DNA of 64,000 nt from Oxytricha trifallax. Its lineage: Eukaryota; Ciliophora; Spirotrichea; Sporadotrichida; Oxytrichidae. Shown here in pieces: positions 1 through 12,339 of the stretch. Under the pieces are notes generated by a model. That model saw nothing but the letters and a program-made list of their open reading frames with translations, was not told the DNA's origin and did no database searches. The position numbers and the translations under genes are program-made. The stretch spans positions 32,532-96,531 of the forward strand of contig ARYC01001186.1 in assembly GCA_000711775.1 (NCBI GenBank), in the 5' to 3' direction. How positions within the stretch are numbered: position 1 is the first letter of the stretch; the number at the start of each line of letters is the position of its first letter.

Positions 1-141
1 TATCAATGTGAAAGAATTTATTTTTAACATTGATAACTTTTGAATATCAAAATGAAAATTAAGAATCTAGAATAGAAAATAGAGTGTATATAATCGACAT
101 GCATTGTGATTTATAGAGGCAAAACTGAGCTCTAAATTTGA

Positions 142-414
142 TTATAAAACCCCGTTAGTCAATTAAGAATGAAGATTGGGGATTAAGAATAATGAAATTA
201 AGAATTAATTATAATTGGCTGAAATTAAATATAATTAGGCTAAAAACAAATTTACGCACCCTGATTGGTTTATTTTATAGAGACAATTAATCGAGCCAAT
301 GGCTTTAATAATTAGCTAAAACTTTAATAATTTACGCCAATTAAAATTAATTCTTAATTTCATTCATTCTTAATCCACAATCTTCATTCTTAATTGACTA
401 ACGGGGTTTTATTA
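142..414. mobile_element. Palindromic MITE with TTA target duplication
   Basis: Two inverted arms of about 75 bp (145-219 and 336-411) match at nearly every base. The outermost sequence is TAAAACCCCGTTAGTC. The element is flanked on both sides by TTA (142-144 and 412-414), which reads as a 3-bp target duplication. The centre has no coding potential, so this is a non-autonomous element. A TTA/TWA duplication is typical of the PIF/Harbinger group, but the TIR sequence alone does not prove that family. A TA duplication with a slightly longer TIR is the alternative. Confidence 0.8.
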
Positions 415-1005
415 AAAAGAGGAATTAAATATAACAGGAGTCAGCGTATCTAAATGAAAGGGTATATATGAAGAAATTAATATTACTGAATTGGGATAAT
501 ATTTCATCAGTTTTGAGCAGTGTTTGTATTTTGTCAGCAGTTTTGAAACCATTTCTAAAAGCTGATTTCATCCTTGTGTTTGTGATAGAATTTTCTTCAG
601 ATATCTTTTGATGAGCAGGCATTTTAAATTAAAATTTTATCAAAATTATTGTATTTTAAATTTATTAAGACAAACATGAAAAACAAAATATTTTGAAGTT
701 TTTTATTGAAATGAAATGCTTCTATCTTTTTAAGTATTCAAGAGTACAATATATTTATGGTATTTACCTATTTAATACTTTAGTTTTCAAAATCAAGAGT
801 GCTAATCGTTACTTTAATTTGACTTTTAAACAAATTCTACTCATTCTAACTATTGCTTTTCTCAATATGAGTTGAATGTCCACCATTATAAAACTAGTTA
901 TAAGCATTTGTACTATAAGAAGAGTGTTGGATTCATGATCATTCTGTTCTTTAGTGATATTGTAATTTACTATTTCTATTCAGGATTGTATTAGCTTTTT
1001 TAACT
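415..1005. other. No gene recognised
   Basis: AT-rich stretch between the MITE and the RRM relic. I see no family motif or convincing protein-like frame on either strand, even with TAA/TAG read as Gln. Confidence 0.4.
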
Positions 1006-1009
1006 ACTA

Positions 1010-1985
1010 CGCTTTTCTCTACTGTTCCCTCTCCTACTACCTTTGTTCCTAGTTTTGAGAGTTACTTAAATCAAAACTATAATCACCACCTTCGTAGGAT
1101 TACTTTTAATCCCTTTCTCTATAGCAATCACAATTGCTCCTTTATTACTTCTACTCCTAATAACTTCATTTTGTTATTTTTGTCTCTTGGTTTATCTCTG
1201 CTATAACTATGATGATCTCTCTCACTACCTCTTCAACTTTTATCTCTATGCTAATATTTATTTCTTCTTCTATCCTCTCCTAAACAGATATATTTAAGAT
1301 TGCTATCTTCTCGAAAAATTTGGGCTCAGCTTTTCTAATATCAATCTTTCTTCCATTCATATCGGTAACTTAAATATCAGTAATCAGTCTTTTAGAAACT
1401 CTATCATAAAAAAGTGATGAAGTCAAACCTCTACTGGCTCTTGATGTGGGCTCTCTTAAAATCTGAGCATCCTTATCTTCTCCACACTGTTGAAAGTGAG
1501 CCCTAAAGGCTTCATCAGTAAGTTGATAATCAAGACCACCAACGAAGACTTTATCCCTAACACCTTATGTCTTTAATCTTTTGAGCTCACGATATTTAAG
1601 TTTCATATCAATCTAGTAATCGTTTCTAGCAGTGTCACCTCGATTTTTTCTATTGCGATTTCTCTCTATCTCTATCCCTACCTCTATCATCTCTTCTAAT
1701 GACAACTCCTCTATCAGATTGCTGATTTGTTGAACTTCTATCGTTTCTGCTACAATTACCTCCTTTATCACTTTCTCGCTCTCTTTCTGCAAAGTTGTTT
1801 ACTTGTCTTAGAAAGAATCTGAGGTTAAGAACCACCACTCTCTCTAACCTCAATAATTCTATTCTGTATAATATGGGGAGTGGGTGGCTTCAAAAGTCTC
1901 TTATTCAACTATCTCACAGATTCCATTTTATTCTCTAAGAGAGTAAAGACAGCAAATCCTCTACTTTTTCTAGTATATTTATCTC
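1010..1985 (-). pseudogene. RRM-containing SR-like RNA-binding protein, frames disrupted
   Basis: Read on the minus strand with TAA/TAG as Gln. The upstream part (about 1985-1870) contains KSRGFAVFT followed by ENKMESVRQLNKR, the RNP1 half of an RNA recognition motif. The middle (about 1853-1650) is Arg/Ser/Asp-rich (RRDDRGRDRDRE). A second RRM follows (about 1560-1322) with RNP2 KVFVGGL, then LTDEAFRAHFQQCGE, a degenerate RNP1 and the final strand MNGRKIDIRKAEPK. The tail to about 1010 is again Arg/Ser/Lys-rich. Two RRMs separated by an RS-like region resemble SR splicing factors or hnRNP proteins. The blocks lie in different frames, so this is a decayed gene or one split by short introns. 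Family confidence is good; integrity is doubtful. Confidence 0.6.
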
Positions 1986-2483
1986 TCAAAAATGAAAAAG
2001 AATGTGAAAAAATTGATGGTATTAGCAATAAGATTAATAACAATACTAATGCTTTTTAAAATCATAGATATAGAAGTTTCGAAACAGCTTTGTTATTTTC
2101 CCGGTATCCATCGTAGATGTCTCGTCTCGTCAGCATGAATAAACTTCCCTAACAAGTCCCTTTTTTTTCCTTTCTGAAGTCTCTGTCTTTCACCATCACT
2201 GACTCATCGAATTACTGGAAGTGTATTAAAAAAATTAAAGATATCATAAATGTAGCTTACAAAATTATTGTGAATACAACATGGTTCCATATTCATCTTA
2301 AAGGTTTTCATTTTAACAAATATTAATTAATTAAAATTTATCTATTTCTAATTATAAATTATCATTATTGAAACATCAACAACATTACCGTATTGTCTAA
2401 AATACTTCTCAATTTCAGATTCTAAAAGAAATGTTAAAAAACCCAATTTTTTCTTAACTTTAGCTGTAAACAGTATTCCACCA

Positions 2484-3256
2484 ATGAAATACTTTGAAAA
2501 TGTTCCAATTCATAGATTTGTTGAGGCTGATTTATTTAATTTTGAATTCCAGTTTGCTGAACTGCTCTTTGATTGTTTGTAATTAATCCAGCCCCTAACT
2601 CAGAGCTAAAAGATTGTTGAATTATGCCAAAGATCCTAATAACTGATGAATATAATTAACAGGGGATTGCTGAAGATTTTAAGGTTAAATTAACTACTTA
2701 TATTTGCTTTAAGGAAGACATAACCCCTAGAAGTTTAAAGGAAAATGACTTTGTTACCCTCCTATTTACTACTTGGGTCCTTGATTAGTGCTACCTTGAA
2801 GTTGCGACAAATTCGGTTAATTTATCATTAAATTTTAAGGAAAATTTGGATGATTTAAAGGTAATTGATCTACCTATTAATTTTAAGCGTGCTGCTAAAC
2901 TAAATTACAGATGAATTTTTAGGGGTTTTAGCCTTAATTAGTAAGAAAAGGATTCAGAGCTGGCTAAATTTGACTTTAGTTTAACTATTAACCAGGTTGA
3001 TGCTAAAGTTGAGAAGATTGTGAAATTTAATGATTTGAGAAACTTAATTCTAGTTAGTTGTGGCAGACCTATAGACTAGCTGATCCAAAAGAGTTATACT
3101 ATCGTTTATTCTCTAAGTCTATCCACCATTGCTCTCCTATAAAGAGTTAAATTGCTGCTAGGGCATATATTGGCTAGCTAATTGCAGTAAAGTTTTCAAA
3201 GAAAACTACTGTTGAGCTTGTGGTATCTGGTTCATATTATATTTATAAACTTTAAA
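2484..3256 (+). pseudogene. Unrecognised gene in three successive frames
   Basis: With TAA/TAG as Gln and TGA as Trp three protein-like blocks follow each other. The first starts MKYFENVPIHRFVEADLF (ATG at 2484). The second, from about 2624, starts MPKILITDEYN and runs to about 3100, with KLNYRWIFRGFSLNQQEKD in which W is TGA and QQ is TAG TAA. The third reads IAARAYIGQLIAVKF and ends near VVSGSYYIYKL. Each frame change could be a small indel or a short intron. I do not recognise the family. It is a useful witness for the reassigned code because hydrophobic and charged residues stay in sensible order across reassigned codons. Confidence 0.5.
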
Positions 3257-3772
3257 ATTATAAATTTGTCAAAAGAATGAAATATATTTTCCCCTTAAAA
3301 TTATTCATTCTATATATTTAATTATAAGGTAATAGCTTCGATTTTATTTGCTTTTATTTAAGTTGAATTTAATCAATTATTTATTTCTTACTTTAAATTT
3401 GATTTCACAAAAATCGTTAGTGATTAATATATAGTATTTCATAAGATCTTACCTTCTAATCTTCATATCAACGACATCAATGCATTAAAATTGTAGTACT
3501 TTCGATACATATAATTTAGTTTCATCCATTATTAATCCAAATGCTGAAAAATGACCAGCCTCTTTGCTTGCTTCTCTTCTCCATAGATGCTAATGAAATC
3601 TGGGGTGGGGGAAGTTTTCTACACTTTCTTATGATGAAAAAAACTTTTTAGAGAAGTTTCTTGCACTATTTTTATTTTAGTTATTTTTTATCAATCTTTT
3701 TTCAACAACTATCAACCAACTTATGGACACATCTCATTGTTTTAATTCACTTAATTTATAAATCAATAAATC

Positions 3773-4140
3773 AATATCTTGGGGGGAAGTTTCCTGCTCC
3801 ACACATAAAAATATATAATATTTATAATTTTCTCAAAATCTTTAACATCAATAATGATTTAATTATTTATAATCTATTATAAAAAATTATTTCTACCTAA
3901 ATAATGAATTCAAATTTTAATGAAAATCATTTAATTATTAATAAAAAACAATTAATTTAGCATTGTTTTAATATTTGTAATTTGATAAAAATTAATAATC
4001 TACTTTGAAAATTAAATATCATTAAAAGTTGTTTAGTAAATGGTTAATGCAATTGAATTTAAAATTTATATGTTTTAATATTTTTATTGCCAAACAATTA
4101 AAAATTTAATAATGGGGCAGGAAACTTCCCCCAATATCTT
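3773..4140. mobile_element. MITE with perfect 8-bp target duplication
   Basis: The element proper is 3781-4132 (352 bp). Its left end GGGGGGAAGTTTCCTGCTCC and the complement of its right end (GGGGGAAGTTTCCTGCCCC) are inverted copies of about 20 bp. It is bracketed by identical AATATCTT octamers at 3773-3780 and 4133-4140. The interior is AT-rich with no credible gene. An 8-bp duplication is usual for hAT, P and some other DDE superfamilies. Related GGAAGTTT-like motifs occur near 3600-3660, 4420-4460 and 51550-51620, perhaps decayed relatives. Confidence 0.85.
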
Positions 4141-4439
4141 TATAAGCATGATTCTAAGCACAATCCAAGCTTTTTCTCTTTTTTTTTAAATACCTATAAT
4201 CTAAGAACTTTTACAAGTTTAGGCTGAAATAGATTCACTATATATAATTCTTTAGTATTTTAGGTGTCCAAGTGTACTCAATTTTATTATTTGTTGTCTA
4301 AACTACAGGAAATACTCTTCCTATCAGACCCAAAACTCCTCTTAATATTCAATAAGCCCTATAATTATAAAATTTTTAAATTTAAATAAAATTTATTATA
4401 TTATACATAAATAAAAAAAAGTGCAGGGAATTTCCTCGA

Positions 4440-5045
4440 CTGCAGAAAACTTCCTTTCACCCGAAATCTGAATGATAGGAGTTGTAGTTCGTAGAAAGAT
4501 TTTTGATTCTCTGAATTTATTCTGCAAAATTATTTCAATTATCGTTTTGTTGATAGCCTGCGATTCTGAATCCTGCTGTCTGGTTCTTTATTGAGAAATA
4601 GGAACGAAATCTAAAAGTTCGAAAATTAGTTCATACATTTTATTATATTTACTGTATTAATTTAAGATAATGTAAAACTTAAACAACTTAGTAAATTAAA
4701 TTGGAAAAGTGCAATTACAATTAATACCCCATAGATAAAATTACACTTATCTCAATAAATTAGTAAATAAATCAAAGTATTTTAGAGGTTTTAAATGCAA
4801 TAAAGAAAAATAAGAACCCTTCTCTGAGGATCTATTGAAATATATCAGGGTATTTCTTTCCAAAGTATCTAAGAGAATGAAGAGCTAAAATACCCCCATT
4901 TTTGAAATCATTTCTGGGATTCTTTGTCTAAAATCTGATTTTACTCTATTTCTTAGTTTCATGCCTTTTAGGGAGACCTTCAATTTCATCTCCAAAATTA
5001 ATAAATATAGATTTGCGCGATATTTCTCTTTTTATTGATTAGTAT
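4440..5045 (-). CDS. Unrecognised protein, probably partial
   Basis: Minus-strand reading with TAA/TAG as Gln gives SRKSIFINFGDEIEGLPKRH from about 5040, then KNGGILALHSLRYFGKKYPD and IFQQILREGF to about 4800. After a frame change a second protein-like block (AGFRIAGYQQNDNWNNFAEQ) lies around 4560-4460. The first block is well composed and has no recognisable domain. Start and end are not defined. The change of frame near 4790-4600 could be an intron or decay. Confidence 0.45.
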
Positions 5046-6264
5046 ATAACTAATTAGTTGATGTTATTTACACTTACTTCATGATATATGTCCAGTTAAT
5101 TTTTGGGGTGAATCATTTTGTGCTAAAATTTCACATACCTCTCTATTTAAACAGTACTTTAATAAATTTATAGGTAAATATAATTGATCTCTTACTTTTT
5201 TATTAGTTTATTACTTCTTGTTGAAACAGCATAGACATAATCCCTCAAAGATTAAAAGAAAATTATGTTTCCCCATAAAAACACTATTTATAAGTTTACT
5301 AAATAAAACTATTCAATAAAATTAAACCTATTAAAAAGATACTTGAAGAGTGATCTTTAAAGGAATCGTTAGTATTATTTTCCCCTTGCTATCTATACAT
5401 GAATATCGCATTTTTGAATGATTATGATAGTTAAGCGTCCCAGAACCCATAAGATATGATTTTATTCTATATATTAAATGTTTTTTTCAGGTTAGAATAA
5501 ATAGTACGAATAATATTAATAATTATTAATTTAGATTTAATTTTTTGTGAAACAGCAATTCAAAATAAAATCAAACCTTCATCAACATTTTGGACATATA
5601 AAATTATTGCACTTAAGTACCTGATTGATTGTTTAAGTTGTCATATGATTGCCTTTCTTTTAGTAAATCATTATCGTTGCCATTTAAAATTAAATAATAA
5701 CCGCAATAGTGATCAACCTTCGATTGGTTGGATGATGACATTAATCAATAAATAAATTATCTTATATTTTTAATTAAATTATAAGAATTTAAAGAATAGA
5801 AATTTAACTATGAATATATCTATGAATAAAAATGAACCATTTAATTTAAATTGCGTGGAATCATGAAACTTTCTGTGTTCCGCACATCAGCTAAAAAGTC
5901 TTTAATGATCCTTGCTTTTTATTATTATATAAATTTATAATCTTTATCAATACCAACTTCGATTATTTATAAGATTAAGATACATTCAATTTATATGGGA
6001 AGACTAAATAAGAATGATCTGAGTATTAGGAAGAAATAATAAATATATACAAGAAGATATCATAAATAGTACAAATAAAGCAATAAATCAGGTTTGCAGA
6101 TGATTGCAGTCATATAAGTATCTGAATCTTAGGAAAATCATTAAACTGTCTAATAAACCGAAATTTTATATAAATCTGGGATGGGAATGAAGAATTTAAT
6201 TTATTTATAATTTTAAGTTATCATGACCTCTCAACAATCTTATTATATAATTAAATTTCAGATT

Positions 6265-6660
6265 ATTCAACAGCAATTTCTCTGACGTCTTGGATACAGA
6301 AATTCAATATTTTCTTACTAAGCAAGTTTCATTTTAGTTTATGACCAGATCCCAAGCACCACATGCCACTATTGTTCTAAGCTTCCTCAGGAAGAAACAA
6401 AGCTTTATTGTAGCAGGGATTTAGTTTATTCGAGCTAATATCAAACTAACTCAAAGCTTAATCTTAATATAAAGGCTATTATTAATGTCTAATACTGCTT
6501 ATTCCAGATGAAGCTAGTTGATTACAATTGTAAGCCTAGGCACTATATTTGCTCTCATACATGACAAACCGACCAAACTTGAAAAGTCTCTGATGCATCT
6601 GTGAAAATCTTTTTCTGATGTCACTTTGAGCATCTCCACTTATTCTACTTTTACCAAAGA
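6265..6660 (+). CDS. Cys/His-rich, probably zinc-binding protein fragment
   Basis: A plus-strand frame with TAG/TAA as Gln gives STTCHYCSKLPQEETKLYCS, then after about 35 residues YCLFQMKLVDYNCKPRHYIC and SHTW, with W from TGA. Paired CxxC and later C/H residues suggest a RING- or PHD-like zinc-binding fold, but the spacing does not match one family well. It converges on the Rab-like relic on the opposite strand. Boundaries are uncertain. Confidence 0.4.
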
Positions 6661-6689
6661 TGGAATAGTTGATTGAATTCGATTTAGAA

Positions 6690-7410
6690 CTCCTGAACTA
6701 TAATTTAATTCACTGTCATTCTGTTGTTGTAGACTAATAGAGAACTATTCGACACAATTTACTTCAGCTCTGCTGAACACATCATCAATTTTGATATTGT
6801 CCATCGCAGGATCTCAAAGACTGCAACCAATTGCAATAGCTGAGCAAGCTCATCTGCCTCTTGAATAGAAAATTTTCTGTATTTTCTTTCAGATTCGACT
6901 TATTGCCAACAAGAATGATATTTTAGTTTGATTCTCTATGATTGAACATCATGAAATTTATGATTTACTCCTCAACTTAATAGAAACTTGCTCTGTTTTT
7001 TATGTCGTGGACAGCCATACTACAATGAGAAATTTTTTAGTAAGCATGCTATATAGATCGGAATCTTTCTTAACTGACAGTATCCCAAATCTACAGTTTA
7101 ATGATCTTATCGTAAACTATTTAAAAGCTCAAATACTTTCTATGGGTAAAAAAGTGTTTTAAAGCAGATATTTCAATAAACTCTAAGGGACTTATTCTAA
7201 AAATTAAAGACAACTCCAATTGTGCACAGATGCTTATCATTAAAATGATTTTCAATGAATCTCATTAGCATTTAAGTCTTTCCCGTGTTACTCTCTCCGA
7301 TAAGCACTATTTTGTGTAAAGCATCAAAGTCATAAGCAGAGAAGTTCTTTGGATTTTTATCAATGCTTTCTTATATGAGTTTGGTTTATTCTTGTGTCTA
7401 AACTTATTTT
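6690..7410 (-). pseudogene. Rab-like small GTPase, decayed
   Basis: Minus strand. The P-loop is present as HKIVLIGESNTGKT, followed by a switch-I-like TIGVVFNF. After a frame change, KLQIWDTVSQERFRSIQ matches the Rab switch II segment (usually WDTAGQERFRS), read through TAG and TAA as Gln. A third frame gives IILVGNKSN (G4, normally NKxD). The final block EADELAQLL resembles the helix before the SAK loop. At least three frame changes and changed consensus residues (G3 VSQE, G4 NKSN) argue for a pseudogene, though short introns could explain some shifts. Rab proteins control vesicle traffic; this copy is unlikely to work as it stands. Confidence 0.65.
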
Positions 7411-7737
7411 TTGAATAAATAAGGGGTGGAAGAATATCAAATAAGGAAAATTAATTTTTAAACTAGAGAATACATTTTGTTCTGAAATTTCATATAATCA
7501 TTAGCTTCTCTTCCGAAAGATCTCCCAAATTCTATTAAGAGAAGTAGTTTAAGCTTCCTTGTCTCCACATTTCAATTTATAAATTCACAAAATTAAACCA
7601 ATTCATTTATCATCAATATCAAATTAATTCTAGCTATAAAATAAATTATGTTAAAGTAAAGCTAATATAAAAACGTTAATAATCAACAATAATAATGCAA
7701 TTATTTAAATGAAACCTAGGTAGATTTCTACCTTATT

Positions 7738-8800
7738 TCACTAGTTACTCTCATTGGTTTATAGAGGTAAAGTCTCTAACCTATCATCTTTTCTAGTCTT
7801 TACTAATTTTGATATTACGATTGATTGAAATCAATACAGCTCTTAAGCTACTGGAGAATTGTCTCCATTAATCTTTTTCCTGTCAAAATCCTCATTTGTA
7901 TAAAAATTTGGGTTCATGTTCGAATAAGTTTGCAGAAGTGGCTACATTTGGGAGTTTGTATCTGTATTGATCCTCAAATATTTCTAGTTATAAACAGAGG
8001 GAATTCTTGAGTCAAATGTTTGTAGAGTTGGAACTGTGTTACTCAACCTATTTTTGTGATGTTAAGGAGGCCTCATTACGTCACTTAAAAAGCCTGACTA
8101 TTGTCTTTTGTGTTTAAGGGTCCTATAATTTAATTAAGAATTTAAAGTAAAGCTTCCACTTGAATAAGTTTATCATTTTCACTGTGGGTCGAAACACCCT
8201 TACTTTATTTTAAGCCTTAATATTTCCCTATCAACTGTGCTAAAATTTAATGAATTTTCTCTATTTCTTTCTGTTTTTTTTATTGTTCACTTTCATTCTT
8301 TTTTTTTAATTTATTTAAAGCGTTTTTCCATTAACAAGCCTCGCTCTTTAGTATGCTATAATGCTTGCTCTCCTTATCCTCCATTAAATCCCTGATCTAT
8401 TTAGATTCATAATACGCTTTCTTTTGTTCCTCTGCTACACACTTTTAAGTCTCAACTTCTTCTTTAAGCTGAACAATTTTCTCTTGCAACCTGTCTAAGT
8501 AATCTTTTTGATGATAGTTCACTCCGTATCAAATTTGACAGGTGCCACTAAACAAACCTCTTGGCACTATGACTGAATTACTTGTTATCAAATAATCAGA
8601 AGCCAGAGTCATAACATGTTCTTATCTCTGATTGTCATATTGACCATCGTTTGATGAACAAAATGCTCCTTTTAAAGATGAGAGATTTAACCATCATAGA
8701 AATCATTGGATTAGGCATAGAGGTTGTTATTCGTTTTATGTGAATTTATTTAAGGGCTATTCTCCTCAACTCGATTGCAAATTTATAGAGTTATTACTTA
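7738..8800 (-). CDS. Coiled-coil protein of unknown function
   Basis: A long minus-strand frame is open if TAA/TAG are Gln and TGA is Trp. It reads CQIWYGVNYHQKDYLDRLQE, then a heptad-rich helix (EKIVQLKEEVETQKCVAEEQ continuing past 40 residues) to about 8250. A less ordered Ser/Asn/Thr-rich tail (PPQHHKNRLSNTVPTLQTFD, SNMNPNFYTNEDFDRKKING) leads to LETLPLQTNESNQ and a TGA at 7738-7740 that I take as the stop. The upstream end is unclear: two frames compete between 8530 and 8800. The Q- and K-rich helix points to a structural or scaffold role, but no family is recognised. Confidence 0.6.
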
Positions 8801-9065
8801 AATGATTTTAATTGGCTGCATTGTGCTGGTACTTTGCAAAGAGTGGGTTTAAGTGAATTGATGCAGAATTTTAAAGGCGGTCTAAATGTGCGGTTTTATC
8901 AAACTTGTTTCTTAAATAATTCTTAATCAACCAAATATTCTTATAAAAAAATTGACTAAAATAATAATTAATGCTATATTGATTGGTAATCGTTAAAAAA
9001 CCACAGGGGTAAAATTTTAAAATATAAATCTAAAATTTAATTCGATATATTATTTTGTAATTTAA

Positions 9066-9990
9066 TGGCAGAGTAGAGATCAAATTATCGATGAGGTGAT
9101 TCCCTTCGAGATTAAGAGACTGTTAATTCTTAACCAGCTACAGTCAAGTAGCATGAAAATAGATAAAAAGCAGGGGATACCAAGCATTACGACCACTTCT
9201 AAAAAGTAGGATTTTCTTGCTAGAAATACCTATTTAGTAAAAAATTTTATAGTTGTTTTGATTAGTGATGCTGCAGTCGGTAAATCTAATCTGATAAGAT
9301 AAAAAAATCAAATGAATTCTATAAATGATGGTTAAACTTTTAATAGATATGTGAAGGACAAATATCGAAGTGTGAGTGCCACGATAGGAATGGAATTTGC
9401 TTATTAATATCAATGTTAAAGAATAATATTAAAGTCAAGGCTTGGATTTGGGATACTTGTAAGTTAAACCTACGTGAGAGAATTAATTTATTTAAATAAA
9501 AAAATACAAAGTTTACCAATTTTATTGACTTGGTAATAAAATTAACTGGTTCTGAGAAGTACAGGTCAATTACTACTGATCCTAACAGATTTGCGCTTGG
9601 AGCAGTTCTTTTCTATGATATTTCAAACGCAGATACATTCAGAAATTGCATATCTTGGCTCGAAATTGTGAAATTAAACGCTGATAAAAACGTTTTAATT
9701 GCACTTGTTTTGTTGGTAAATAAATATTTTATATATTTATATTTTGCCAAAATTCCTTCCGTAATGTACTTTATGACAATAAACTGATGAAAATTTTTCA
9801 TTTTTTGTCCAATAAATACATCGATATTAGTCAATAGATAATCAGGAAATAAATCAGATTTGGAATGTAAATTCAACAAGAAGAGAAGTGCCAAAAAAAT
9901 GAGGAGAAATTTGCAAGAGATTATACTCTGATATTCGTTGGTGAATCATCCTCCCAATATAATTAAATATAAAAGAAGTTATGGATGTAT
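9066..9990 (+). pseudogene. Second Rab-like GTPase, decayed
   Basis: An N-terminal extension (RDQIIDEVIPFEIKRLL) is followed by a degenerate P-loop IVVLISDAAVGKSNLI (the usual GDxAVGKS has become SDAAVGKS) and SVSATIGMEFAYQ, matching TIGVEF. After a frame change KVKAWIWDT gives switch II. An AT-rich interruption of about 90 bp separates it from EKYRSITTDPNRFALGAVLF and YDISNADTFRNCISWLEIVK, a very Rab-like segment (9555-9680). A late block reads FARDYTLIFVGESS, the position of the EtSAK motif. This is clearly Rab/Ras family, but it is interrupted and carries changed motif residues. The interruption might be an intron. Confidence 0.65.
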
Positions 9991-9994
9991 TGCT

Positions 9995-11000
9995 TAAAAG
10001 TAAGTCCCTTATAATTATTTATACTATCTTTAGGGGTTTTCATGGTACAGAGTGAACTGGTAAAGAAGGGCTAAAAGAGAATGGAAATATTGAAAATGTC
10101 TAAGGAAGCTCTTATGCTCAATAATCATCGTTGCTGTTACTGAATTTTAATTAGATACATTTAAAGTGCTCTGTAAATCTGCAGATGAATAGTATATATG
10201 TTATAAGATGTGCTTAAAATTTATCAAAATAATTGCTAATATAGAAAGTATTGATTTTAAAAATTATATGAATAAAATTAACAAATATATTCCAAACTTC
10301 ATTGATAGTTAACAATTATTTATTAAGTTTTTTTACTTATCATATTTAAAACTTATATTCTTAGCCCTGCCTAATTTAAATCAATTCTCAATAAGTGATA
10401 GATTAGAGCTTTTTATTTTATTTCTAAGATATCTAAGTTACATCTTCCTCATTTTATTATTATTTACTTATTTTCTCAAGTTTTCTCTCAATTCATTCTA
10501 AAATAGAAAATATTTTAATGAAAGTAGGAATTTACCTCTTAAATAGTTTGACTTCTGATGAGTTCTACATGTAAATTTGATATTGAATTTTGAATTGTCA
10601 TTTTCAGGGATTGAGCTTGAACCTAAAATACCTAATCAATACTTAAATAAAATTTAGATCAATTCATGTATGAATTGATTTGGTTTATAATTGTGACCTT
10701 AAAATATCATATGAATGTAGTTCCTGACATCATAACTCAAAACAGAAGACTTGTTTGGTTTAGACCTACCACGATGATTCCGCATATTTAGTTCATCCAG
10801 CAATTCCTCGTCTTCTTTCTTAATTTATATAATTGAGTTTAAATTTAATAAAAACCCCATAAAATTATATTTTCTTTTGTACATTCTCCTCTCTGATGGC
10901 AATAAATAAATATATTCAATAATATTTACTATATTATATCTTTATTAAATATATATTAGTGTTTCTATTCCAATTATTATCCCCAGGTGGTTAAGACTAG
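9995..11000. other. No gene recognised
   Basis: AT-rich DNA. A few short protein-like runs exist, but none is long or family-like enough to call. Confidence 0.35.
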
Positions 11001-11005
11001 TTCCT

Positions 11006-11262
11006 ATGATTATTGTTAGCTTACTAAGCCAAATCACTCAGATTGATGGTTTACTAAGCACCAACAGTTTATTTCTGTTGTCTACCATTCCCTTAACCCA
11101 TTTCAATCTTGCTGCTGTCCAAAGTTGTCTAGAGTTATCTCTACTGCTCTTCAATTTTATAGCCAGTTGCGTTAATTTTTTATTCTTCAATGTATCTTAT
11201 AGTTTTTCATCTACTACGTTTGAACTCAATCCACTTCCTGGTCTAATTTACTCAATAATATA
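11006..11262 (-). CDS. Short unrecognised coding segment
   Basis: The minus-strand frame reads GSGLSSNVVDEKLQDTLKNK and goes on through SRDNSRQLWTAARLKWVKGM to LLVLSKPSI, about 75 residues with a single reassigned TAA. An overlapping frame also looks protein-like (EEQQRQLQTTLDSSKIEMG) but needs many more reassigned codons. The segment is basic and helical with no family signature. It is probably an exon or remnant of a larger gene. Confidence 0.4.
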
Positions 11263-12339
11263 CAATTAAACATAATTCATGATTAGATAAGTAAAAAGGA
11301 TTATTAAGTTATTGCTGAAGTGTAGCTTTTTTTTAAAAATGTTTCCAGACCCTGAAGGAGTACCATCCTTAGATTTACTTGAATTAGCCATAGTAATTGA
11401 TTTAATTTTTATACATTTTATAAATCAACATAAAATATCAATATTTGTCATAGTATATTTCGTTGGTGGTACTTGGCTTGCACTCTTAGAATTTTACTAA
11501 GTATTTTGCACTTTATAAAAGGCTGCTTTATTTAATTTTATCATTGAAGTGTCTGATTTTCAAGGGAGCCTAGAAGTAAGAAAGGAAACTTGGAGTTGCT
11601 GGTCCATTTAATTTATCTTTTTTTTGGTTTTGTATTGGGATCTCCTATAAATTGCAATCAGTTTATTCTTTAAAATTCCAAAACTCTCAATTAAAATCAA
11701 ATTCTACACTTAAAATTTTGTAGATAGAGTTAATAAACAAATTTCCTGAAGGTTGTTGATATTTTCAATTTTTATGAGATCATCATGATTGAGATTTAGT
11801 CCACCCCCATACTCCCCTATTTTAGACTCTGATATCAACCCCTAAATTTTTGGGTCATTTTTCCCATAAATTTCGCTGATATTAAGGAACTTGACAATCG
11901 CATCTTTTTTTATAAATGTTACACAATACTCATAATATTAAATAATCGAATTAGTGTTGGAATTTAAGATAATTAGTTATTTATGGTGTAGTTAAACTAT
12001 GTTATTGTACTAGTTAAATTGATCTTGTTGATCCAAAAGTTCAAAATAAAAAAGTTTATTAAATATCTAAGATACTTAAATTAAAACTTTCGTTTTTTTA
12101 TTTAAATTATTATTCTTTAGTAAGCTTAGGTTTAATGTGTTTTGGGAATCACTGTCATTTGAGTATTATCAAAAGATTACAATTTTATATTTCAGATTAT
12201 GACTATCCAATTTTTTACATTTATATTTTGCATTTAATTTTTTTTAATGTATTAATCATAATCATCCAGTTTAAAAACCATAATTTTGATTATACATTTG
12301 TTGATTCTAGAGTTTGGGGATATTATAGGCGAATGCATT

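Noticed and set aside
3661..3882. 73-codon plus-strand frame across the MITE boundary
   Set aside because: It spans the left end of the 3781-4132 MITE and its target duplication, so it is a chance frame in AT-rich DNA.
9613..9894. 93-codon minus-strand frame
   Set aside because: It lies antisense to the clear Rab segment EKYRSITTDPNRF on the plus strand.
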